Assembly: GCA_035610835.1 (NCBI GenBank)
Contig: CM069446.1
Location: 46,911,625 to 46,975,624 of the forward strand
Direction: 5' to 3'
DNA length: 64,000 nucleotides
From: Ophiura sarsii
Lineage: Eukaryota > Echinodermata > Ophiuroidea > Amphilepidida > Ophiuridae
The position numbers and the translations under genes are program-made. Positions within the stretch are counted from its first letter, which is position 1, and each line of letters begins with the position of its first letter. This document shows positions 55,660 through 64,000 of this stretch, one piece after another. The notes below the pieces were generated by a model. It searched no databases and was not told where the DNA came from. It saw only the letters and a program-made list of their open reading frames with translations.

Positions 55660-55966
55660 AGGTAGATGTTCTGATATTTTACATGAAAAGCTCATCCTTA
55701 AAATTGTCCCATTCCAAAGTTTGAGTTGCACAACTCCAATGGTTCTTATTTTAGAAGCACAAGGTCACAAGTTATTTGCCCATTGAGTAGTACACAAACT
55801 GGCGAGTGGTTAACCACCTTTGGCAGTAATTTACCACATTTTAGCCTATAATTTCCGAATGTAACATTTCTGGTCCCTAAGATATTACAGACATAATGAG
55901 ACAAATATGGGGATTCTGGAGAAAAACAAATCATAGCCAATAAAAAGGTGATCAGAACATATACCT
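55660..55966. mobile_element. AGGTAGATG MITE, copy 5
   Basis: AGGTAGATGTTCTGAT and ATCAGAACATATACCT are inverse ends flanked by TTAA on both sides (55656-55659, 55967-55970). It is 307 bp, a shorter version of copy 3. Confidence 0.85.
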
Positions 55967-56336
55967 TTAAGTGTAGCATTTCAGTTTATTGCATATTGCG
56001 TGATCCCTGAAGTTCCACCCACACGCACATGAACCACTGCATAGTACACCTTGTAACGGAATGGTATACGTAAGCTTATACTTTAGTCAGAGTAGAACTA
56101 TTTCAAAATGTCCTTTTAGTTTGGTCTGATTTTTAACGAAACATCACACCTATCACATCGATGAGAAAAGCCTAAATTGTCCCTGTTCCCCTTTGTAAAT
56201 TAGATTGTACATTGTCAAAGATCATGTCCATGAAAATGTAATTCATTCATCAGTAATTAAAATGAACAATTTTGCATTTTCCCCATTGATAGATGAAAGG
56301 TGTTTCGATGCAGTAGTAGACTTAATAGTGGTTCCG

Positions 56337-56584
56337 GGCACTATTGCATAAAACTTAAGAAGAGTTATTCTTTTTAAGTCTTCAACTCCTAGGAAGATTG
56401 TTTAAAAACGTGTGAGTTAATCAACATGATATAGACCCTAGGTCAAACTTTCGAACTTTGCCCTTACAAAGCTTAACTTACGAAGAATTATTAATCATTA
56501 TTGCTTAACCAGGCTTAAGAAGAGTTAAGAATAATTCTTCCTAAGTTCACTTAAGATTTATCTTAAGTTTTATGCAATAGGGCC
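56337..56584. mobile_element. MITE with CTATTGCATAAAACTTAAGA ends
   Basis: CACTATTGCATAAAACTTAA at the left and TTAAGTTTTATGCAATAGGG at the right are inverse. Further AAGAGTTATTCTT-type inverse words follow inside. The element is about 248 bp with no coding potential. Confidence 0.82.
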
Positions 56585-56659
56585 ATGATGTATCAAACTT
56601 TGTTACTGTAGTCTATCCAGTTCTACAGTCATAGAAAAAACATAACATCGCTGTAATAT

Positions 56660-56868
56660 CAAAACCTTGTATCCCCATCTGGCCTATTGATAAAGTAAAA
56701 CTGTTCAATGGTTATACATAGGAAGTGTTGCTTTAGACATATTCAGGGGCAAGAGCACTGACAATGTTTTGACAGCTGTAGCTTTGGCTCTTGAACATGT
56801 TTAAAGCAGACTGCCCAAATGTTAAGTATTAGTTTATACATGCTGAAGGGTCGGATACAAGGTTTTGA
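56660..56868. mobile_element. MITE with ATCAAAACCTTGTAT ends
   Basis: ATCAAAACCTTGTATCCC at the left is inverse to GGATACAAGGTTTTGAT at the right. It is related to 51060-51285. An 18-bp poly-C run lies further right, at about 56949. Confidence 0.75.
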
Positions 56869-57229
56869 TAGAATAGTGGCGATAAGTGCATTTGAATGTA
56901 TGTGTGTTCTACATTTAATACGTTTTAAAAGGTATTGTGTTACATTTCCCCCCCCCCCCCCCAAGTGTTGGTTATGGGTAGGCCCTACTGTACTTAACAT
57001 CAGAAGTATTTATGAATTTGGTAAAAACATTTTGAATAAGCATTTATCCTTGTAGTAGCATGGTTAGGAAACTAGGGTAAAAATGTTCAGTATGCCATCC
57101 AAACTTTGTTCACTTGGTACGTGCTATAAATGAATCAAATAATTCTCAATCAACAATTGATTTCAAACATGCACCTAAGAAACATGCATAAGTACAACGC
57201 AGTCAAATGCGTATGGTGATTGGTTCACT

Positions 57230-57249
57230 GCATGATGTGCACATCATGC
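57230..57249. repeat. 20-bp perfect palindrome
   Basis: GCATGATGTGCACATCATGC reads the same on both strands. GCATAGGTGTC and CACCTAAGAAACATGCATA nearby suggest it may belong to a wider decayed inverted repeat at 57165-57270. Confidence 0.7.
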
Positions 57250-57587
57250 GTGCATAGGTGTCAAATTGGTCGAGAATTGTTAGCTTCGATTATAACATGA
57301 TCAACGTTTCCAGATTTTAGCTAATTTATCATGTTACAATGTCCTCTCTGAGAAGCTACCTATTTCACACCATGTCAGCCTTTGAATTTGAATGAATATA
57401 AGTGCATGTTAAAAACACTTGGCATTAAATGCATGTTTTTAGGCACCAGCTTTATCAACTGTTTTGGCTACTCAAATGTTAGCCCTATGCTTACAATTTG
57501 TATTAAGATTTTGCCCATTTTGTAGGTTATTGTCAGTTTTCAGTTGATTCCCCATTTTTTCTAACTTTCATGTTTCCAAGGGTACAA

Positions 57588-57887
57588 CAGTGGTGTGTCC
57601 AAGGGTGGGGAGGGGCTCTATCATTCAGTTGAATAGCACCTATTTAGGGGGAATTCACGGGATTTTACTCCATTTGTATCCAATTTGAAGAAGTCATTCA
57701 GGGGAATCGAAACCAAATTAGTAAAAAAAAACACTCACGTTTAAAACAAAAAAATAACCTTAATTATGTCCAATGTAAATAAACTGCACACTATGCGCGG
57801 ATGTTTTCAAGGAACAGATTATCAAGCAAACTGGTGTCAGGGAATGGCGAGCCTGGCCCCACCAGAAAAATCCTGGACACGCCACTG
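57588..57887. mobile_element. hAT-type MITE
   Basis: CAGTGGTGTGTCCA at the left and TGGACACGCCACTG at the right. Flanks GGGTACAA and GGGTAAAG match 6 of 8. Confidence 0.75.
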
Positions 57888-58451
57888 GGGTAAAGATGAT
57901 AATAAGACATGTTCAGTGTTCAATAAATGGTAGGCCAAATGCCGAATCGACAATCTGTATACGAAATTATGAATTTCATTTAGGTATACAAATTGCTGAT
58001 TCAAGCAGTTATTAAATTTGCCATCAGCTCCACAACAAAATGCTTACGTCTGTTTATAGTTCTCAAGAATGTTAGCATATTTTAAGCACGGACATATTAT
58101 ACAATTATGGTTACGAGTTGGTTCAACTCAATTGAGATTAATATTTTATGAACAAAATTTAAAAGTAGCACTTAAGTGTGGGATTCTCAAATTGCCTTGT
58201 GTTAATAATGCAACTTGGTGTCACATTTATTCTTTACATGTTATGAGTAAAGTGTGTCTATCAGATTGTTTAAGTAGGTGTCAAAAGAAAATTGTTTTAG
58301 ATATGAACCGATAACTAGTTCTCTCAGTTTGTATTTATTTTTACAAGGTTTCTTTGTAACTTAAATTAAGTATACTTATGTTTTAATAGAAGTTACATTT
58401 TGGACAAAAGTAGATCCTGTTCACTTACTTTTCTGCTGCCTAATCTGGTAT

Positions 58452-58619
58452 CAGTGGCGGCACTATGCCCCCCCCCCCCACCTCCACAGTCGCGACCTTT
58501 GTCCCCCAAACAATCAAATATGTTGACTTTAAGTGTCAAAATTACTTTTAAAATAGCTTAACACCCCCCCCCCCCCATTTTTTCTCCCCCTTCCCCCCAA
58601 AATGCTGGTGCCGCCACTG
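58452..58619. mobile_element. hAT-type MITE, 168 bp
   Basis: CAGTGGCGGCACTA at the left and TGGTGCCGCCACTG at the right. Flanks TCTGGTAT and TCAGGTAT match 7 of 8. It is mostly poly-C tracts inside. Confidence 0.82.
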
Positions 58620-58674
58620 TCAGGTATGCTGCCAATGCATTCAAACCTTAACTACAATTCTGCCAGCTCTCTTG

Positions 58675-58998
58675 GGCCAAAAAATTGAATTGTTGTGTTG
58701 CCCTCAGGGTCCGACCCCTAATATCTTGTAAATTAATTGGGTTCACAATTATTATTTTTTTTTTTTTTAAGATTTAAATTTCACCAAGTATTCAAGATAT
58801 TACTATTTTCTGCTTGAAATTAATAAGTTTGCTTGAAAAATGTCTTTTCTAACTATCGTCACGCAAGAAACAGTAACATTAACGTTTACCAATTTTGTCT
58901 TGACACGAATCGAGACTGCAAAAAAAGAAGAAAATCAACCGACCGACCCAACCTCAAAATTGTTGGCACTTGAGGGCAACGCTTCAATTTTTTTACCT
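58675..58998. mobile_element. GGCC-ended MITE, copy downstream of cyclin L
   Basis: GGGCCAAAAAATTGAATTGT and GTTGCCCTCAGGGT at the left correspond in inverse to CTTGAGGGCAACGCTTCAAT near the right. GACCGACCCAACCTC in the right half is the inverse of the GGGTCAGTCGGTCGG motif of the 46994 copy. Confidence 0.75.
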
Positions 58999-60124
58999 TA
59001 TTTGACGTATGCTATTCCAAACGATTATCAATTGTTTAGATGAATGATCTTTCAATTCACCATCGAAGTGATTATATAACTTCGGTAACTGGATCACATA
59101 CCTTTTGGTGTGATAGTTCACGCCATAGACATGTGGCGATCATTTTGATCGGGGTTCACTACTCAAAAGCTTGATCCATTGGACATTGTGATAATCGAGT
59201 AACACTTTGCCGGTAAATTGGTTTCATTATTGAACCCAATGTGATCAAGCAAAACGAGCATGAAGACGAAAATGTCACAATTTTAGTTTTCAGTACGATT
59301 GTATTGGGTAATTTTGATGCTGCATTTTGCAGACAACCCCATTTTAAACGAACATTCTTAAAAAGCTAAGAAAGTTTAAGCAATCTCTTTGGTTTTCAGA
59401 GAAATCGGGGACATTTTAACAGTGCGTCCGACCTTCACAGTGCATGGTTTGCTCCATGACGCGCACATCTGCAGTGCGTTTGGCGCCTTTCCTGCACTTA
59501 TGACGGGCGGGGACGCTTACGCATGGTGTACTCATCGCATGGGATTGGATGGAATGTTTATGGGTTAATCGATCCTAGCAGGGGTAAAAGTTGTCAAATG
59601 TGAACAATAAAATGTACTTATTTCTTTGATTAATGTCTTAAGTATGATTGTTTAAGAAGTTCGTTAGTATTATTTTATTGCGTAGAACAACTCCGCCTGT
59701 GGCGTCGTTGTTCTACTTAAAAGACTACTATCGTCCGGATTTATGTCAGACAATATAACACAGGTAGAGTCTAAAAACAATTCCTTTATTCTCTAACTCT
59801 AATTCCAAAGATATTGGCAATTGAAGGGCATTCAAAACAATAGAATACAAATGAATGTCTACCCTTTGGTTACGATATTGATGACTTCTGACTCATTTTG
59901 CTTGATCACATAATATGTCCATATGAGAAGGATAAACAGTAATTCTTTGTAATGTGATTTTAGTGATATCCTGTTTTGCATTTGCAGCCATTTGGAGTTA
60001 ACACTAAAAACTATTCAACTATCTCTTGGCTAAAATGCATGTAAGGTTATACTAGTATGATGTAAGTTTGAGGTCGTTCACTAGACTGACTCGTGGTCGT
60101 CACAATCACGATTTATGCATGGCC
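58999..60124. other. Gene-free spacer
   Basis: No gene was recognised. Nothing with clear borders was found. Confidence 0.4.
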
Positions 60125-60538
60125 TCTGCAAGGGTGCTCAAAAGTGAAGACTGAAAAAAAAATACAGTTCCAAAAGTGTGCGCTGATAAACTAGTGAATA
60201 AACATGAGGTTATTCACGCACTATCACGCCACACTGCGTTGTTGGTTTTATGTAAGTGTGTGCACTGCGCAACGCGGTTGGGCACGCTGATTTACTTCCC
60301 ACGGCGCAGTGTGACGATCGTGAACATTTCTATAGTTTAAATTTGACCAATTGGGAGCCTTTGCGTTATTGTCGGCCAGATTTGCATAGGCAGTTTGAGT
60401 TAGAAGTGACCGGAAGTGTGAACTTCCCACGACACATCCGTTCACTTTTAAACCATGTTCTTTTCCCAGTCTCTCGATTTGGACCACCATTTTTAAAGAT
60501 GGCGGCCAAATAGAGGGCCGTGGGGGACCCAGTCTAGT
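60125..60538 (-). repeat. Dispersed ~410-bp repeat, copy 2 (inverted)
   Basis: Inverse of 52696-53110: the right side reads AAAGATGGCGGCCAAATAG and GGACCCAGTCTAGTC, the left side AATACAGTTCCAAAAGTG. Opposing frames of 85 and 97 residues here are shadows in the repeat. Confidence 0.7.
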
Positions 60539-61645
60539 CATTCACCAGGTTGTATTTAGTTTGGATGGTCATGGGTCCGAACCGTTTTGCAAACAATTTT
60601 GTGCTCCCTCTGAAACGGTGATGAATCCAAAGCGTGGGATCTCTCTATTGCATGGATTGTGTATAATTATGAGGCATGTCTTCGGTATATTTTTTTGGTA
60701 AAGAATAAAAAAGTATAATGTATGATTCAGTGTAAACTGTAAAATGTAAATTAAGGATGCAGTTTGATGCAACCAATATTCATTTTGTATTATAATTATT
60801 TAATTTCTTGTTTACAGATCAAAAGACTTTTGTTATTATGAAAAGTTGACCTGGGTGAAATGATTGTGTTTACAAGAAGGAGCTCATTAAAACTATATGC
60901 ATTTTAATATAATTACTTGTTTGTGTTTTATCCGAGTATTTTATCTAATTTGTCCAATGTATTTGTGTTTCATAATTAAGATTTTAAAATTGGTAAGAGT
61001 TTAAAATCAAATGAAATGTCAAAATTAGAAGAAGAAAATGAAAGAAAAACAATCACAGTTGAACACTTTTTATACAAATCTGTCTTGTCTAAAGGTTAGC
61101 GTTCTCGTAGACAAAAATGGATCTAAGTAGTTGCATTATGTGCCACTGATATGGGTCACATTTTCAACATCTACCTTGACAATGGTTTGGGTTTTTGTAA
61201 TGCTACTACCAGTTCAGGCCAATAACTTATTCAGGAAACTTTCCTTTGGGGAAATATTATCCGTAATGCCATGCGATAATTTTGGCTAATCCAATGGAAG
61301 GAACCCTCTTTTCATAACATAACAGAACGTGTAGCATATAAAGTAGACCTAGACCTATTACGAAATAGGTGAAACATTTGGTATACACAATGATAGATTT
61401 TAAAGTAGTTCTCAGCGTTCAGTGGCTCATTTTGTTATATTGATTTGAGGGTCCCTAAAGTGGACTATAAACTATGAATGAATAGTTGATATTGATTCTT
61501 TATTTCAAAGTGTGACTTGCTCAAACTTGGTGATGTGAACACTACTAACACTAGGCAACTATGACAATGGGTCAATATTTTTAAGCCAACTGTTGGAATG
61601 GGTCAATATTCTCAATGGAACTATGACAATGGGTTCCATTTTTCG
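60539..61645. other. Gene-free spacer
   Basis: AT-rich, no gene recognised. GGGTCAATATT, CTATGACAATGGGT words repeat locally at 61558-61635. Confidence 0.4.
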
Positions 61646-61650
61646 GTAGC

Positions 61651-61789
61651 GGTATGGTGTAGAAGTCCCAAGTATGCAAATGAGCTTACTGAATACAATG
61701 TCATGCTCTACCACACATCTACCCAGTACTCAACAACAGAATAAATCTCATTATCCTCATTTGCATACTTGGGACTTATACACCATACC
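61651..61789. mobile_element. Short foldback element with 34-bp near-perfect arms
   Basis: GGTATGGTGTAGAAGTCCCA, AGTATGCAAATGAG at the left is repeated in inverse as CTCATTTGCATACT, TGGGACTTATACACCATACC at the right, with one mismatch in about 34 bp. Confidence 0.82.
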
Positions 61790-61895
61790 CTTACGCATTT
61801 TTCAAGCCACCAGCGATCTGTACCAACTTTTAGGGCCCTCACCCACCCTGGAATCTATTCTGGTGATGATGCATGTATATATGCTGGTTCTCTGT

Positions 61896-62015
61896 CAGTG
61901 GCATAAGGGGAGCCCCTTCCCCTCAAATGAAATGACAAAAACTCTATGTATATTTACAAAAAAAGTCAGTTATGCACCAACAGGCCCTGAAATGAAGACC
62001 CTAGTTACACCACTG
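61896..62015. mobile_element. hAT-type MITE, 120 bp
   Basis: CAGTGGCATAAGGGG at the left and CCCTAGTTACACCACTG at the right. Flanks TTCTCTGT and TTCCCTGC match 6 of 8. The 137-residue frame over it is not a gene. Confidence 0.62.
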
Positions 62016-62229
62016 TTCCCTGCATTAATGAGCTCGTCCATAGATGCAGGTACGCACAAATCATGTCACACTGATTTGCTAGCATAAAATTCAAGAATGA
62101 TGTGAACAAATATATCCACAAATAAATTTCGATCAAGCCAGCTACTAGCTAGAACGGTAACATACACTACTGATTGGCACAAATATAATTGTGTCTACGT
62201 CCAGCGTCAAACTTCACACGCAGGGCATG

Positions 62230-63115
62230 GCGCACTCTAACGTGTACAATCAGTGGTGCCACAATCTAACGTGTACAATCAGTGGTGCCACACTCTACCA
62301 ATGCGTACAACCGGTGGTGCCATACTGTACCAACGCGTACAATCAGTGGTGCCACACTCTACCCATGCGTACAATCAGTGGTGCCACACTCTACCAACAC
62401 ATACAATCGGTGGTGCCACACACTCTCTACCAATGTGTACAATCAGTGATGCCACACTCTACCAACGCATACAATCAGTGGTGCCACACTCAACCAACGC
62501 ATACAATCAGTGGTGCCACACTCTACCAACACATACAATCAGTGGCGCCACACACTCTCTACCAATGCATACAATCAGTGGTGCCACACTCTACCAATGC
62601 GTACATTCAGTGGTGCCACACTCTACCAATGCATACAATCAATGGTGCCACACTCTACCAATGCGTACAATCAGTGGTGCCACACTCTACCAATGCGTAC
62701 AATCAGTGGTACCATACTCTACCAATGCGTACAATCAGTGATGCCACACTCTACCAATGCATACAATCAGTGATGCCACACTCTACCAATGCGTACAATC
62801 AGTGGCGCCACACTCTCTACCAATGCATACAATCAGTGGTGCCACACTCTACCAATGCGTACAATCAGTGGTGCCACACTCTACCAATGCGTACAATCAG
62901 TGGTGCCACACTCTACCAATGCGTACAATCAGTGGTGCCACACTCTACCAATGCGTACAATCAGTGGTGCCACACTCTACCAATGCGTACAATCAGTGGT
63001 GCCACACTCTACCAATGCGTACAATCAGTGGTACCATACTCTACCAACGCGTACAATCAGTGGTGCCACACTCTACCAATGCGTACAATCAGTGGTGCCA
63101 CACTCTAACCGATGC
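62230..63115 (+). repeat. 32-bp minisatellite, about 27 units
   Basis: Unit CAATGCGTACAATCAGTGGT plus GCCACACTCTAC, with variants (CAACGCGTAC, CAATGCATAC, and a CACACTCTCTACC insertion in a few units). Because 32 is not a multiple of three, all three forward frames stay open and produce a spurious 305-residue frame of rotating TISGAT, QSVVPHS and YNQWCH words. Confidence 0.97.
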
Positions 63116-63507
63116 GAACCATCATACTACCAATGTGCACAATCCATGGTACCACACCAATGTGTACAATCAGTGGAGCCACACTTTCTAAATACATACA
63201 ATCCATGGTGCCACACTGCATCAATACATCAATCCGTGGCGTACTCCAGCAATAAATGAGTTTGCATACCGTAGCCAGTGGTGCTACACTCTACCAATTA
63301 TACAATTTGTAGAGCTACACCAACAATACATAGGCCTACAATCCGTGGTGCCACAATTACTACTGTATTAATGGGTACATCGACCAAAACAGGCGCCCAA
63401 ATTATGTTCTGCCCGACACTTGTGATCGCTGTGGTACATGTATTATGTTATGTCCTCCTGTGTGTCCTCCTCTTCTTCTACCTCTGGATCCTCTCCATCC
63501 TCCCCAT

Positions 63508-63780
63508 CAGTGGCGTAGTGCGGTTTTTCATATTGGGGGGGGGGGGGGGGATGAAATTGAACCGACAAGAGTTTCCATACTAAAGAAATGCGCGCGAATT
63601 TTTTTGACTGGACACTACATGATCCATTTTTAATCCCCCCCCCCCCCCCAACTTTGACCCCAAACTGGGTAGGGACACCCCCCCCCCCCCCCCCCCCCCA
63701 ACAAGAACCTTTTTTCTTATCTCCCCTAAGGCGGGCCCTAGGACTTTTTGTTGTTGATCCCCCCTCATTTTCCACCTCCG
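63508..63780. mobile_element. Left end of a CAGTGGCG-type element, right end not found
   Basis: CAGTGGCGTAGTGCGG at 63508 is followed by poly-G and poly-C tracts typical of the hAT-type family here. Neither an inverse terminus nor a repeat of CTCCCCAT was found before the window ends, so the end is arbitrary. Confidence 0.5.
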
Positions 63781-63786
63781 CCCACC

Positions 63787-63850
63787 AAAGTATTTATGAA
63801 CACTCCCTTATATATTCCAAAGTATTTATGAACACTCCCTTATATATTCC
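63787..63850 (+). repeat. Two 32-bp tandem units
   Basis: AAAGTATTTATGAACACTCC followed by CTTATATATTCC occurs twice in direct succession. Confidence 0.9.
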
Positions 63851-63914
63851 AACTTCCAAGAAGGTATTTGTATTTGGTCGGTTCTTGGATGGGAAGTATG
63901 ATCAGAGGGTGTAT

Positions 63915-64000
63915 ATATACTGCTCACAAAAAGTATCGAAACACTTAGAAATGATCCAATATATACCGGCTCGAAAGAATATGCATCAATCGAAGCAAAT
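63915..64000. mobile_element. Possible transposon terminus running off the window
   Basis: TATATATACTGCTCACAAAA followed by AGTATCGAAACACTT resembles termini of TA-inserting DNA transposons, but the partner end would be outside the window. This is a weak call from appearance only. Confidence 0.25.

Noticed and set aside
61674..62087. 137-residue plus-strand frame
   Set aside because: Covers a foldback element and a hAT-type MITE; no domain seen.
62191..63259. Several long overlapping plus-strand frames (up to 305 residues)
   Set aside because: They are translations of the 32-bp minisatellite in rotating frames; the words TISGAT, QSVVPHS and YNQWCH are the same bases read in three phases.
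1..64000. tRNA, rRNA and CRISPR features
   Set aside because: No tRNA B-box context, rRNA-like block or regularly spaced direct-repeat/unique-spacer array was found; the tandem repeats here have no unique spacers.

Overview
This window is animal nuclear DNA: introns with GT-AG borders, AT-rich spacers, LINE remnants, many short inverted-repeat transposons, satellite DNA, and one 100-N assembly gap at 19743-19842. The cyclin L protein is animal-like. The repeat style (poly-G/poly-C tracts, CAGTGGCG-ended elements) suggests a marine invertebrate deuterostome, possibly an echinoderm. That last step is inference; no species is recognised.

Only two genes can be supported. (1) A Rab-like small GTPase, + strand, can be assembled from four exons (7776-7952, 8560-8722, 9788-9907, 11309-11463). 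The exons join in phase to 615 nt (204 residues and a stop). It keeps the Rab fold pattern, an NKID box and a two-cysteine tail (CRPCQT). It has lost the P-loop lysine, the switch I threonine and the DxxG box, so it reads as a pseudo-GTPase. A second copy of its last exon lies at 1318-1469 inside a ~1.1-kb duplicated block, so a tandem paralogue probably extends off the left edge. (2) Cyclin L (CCNL family), + strand, has eight coding exons from 35158 to 54453, with the cyclin boxes followed by an RS-rich tail. The N-terminal exon was not found. Long introns, especially the 7.9-kb fifth one, are packed with mobile elements and hold candidate alternative exons.

Layout: 1-7.7 kb, foldback element, duplicated Rab exon block, dispersed repeats and a minus-strand LINE remnant; 7.8-11.5 kb, Rab-like gene; 11.9-12.8 kb, DNA transposon with TTA duplications; 13.9-17.4 kb, ~156-bp satellite; 17.45-17.93 kb, a second tandem array; 18.6-19.1 kb, hAT-type element; 20.17-23.46 kb, a 3.3-kb Mutator-like element with 9-bp target duplications; 25.0-34.1 kb, a region bracketed by ~1.6-kb inverted arms that encloses nested LINEs and smaller elements; 35.2-55.1 kb, cyclin L; 55.6-64.0 kb, MITEs and a 32-bp minisatellite.

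The two genes have no visible functional link. No operon, CRISPR array, tRNA or rRNA was seen. The element calls rest on terminal inverted repeats and target duplications read by eye. Superfamily names are inferences from those signatures, because no transposase frame is present.
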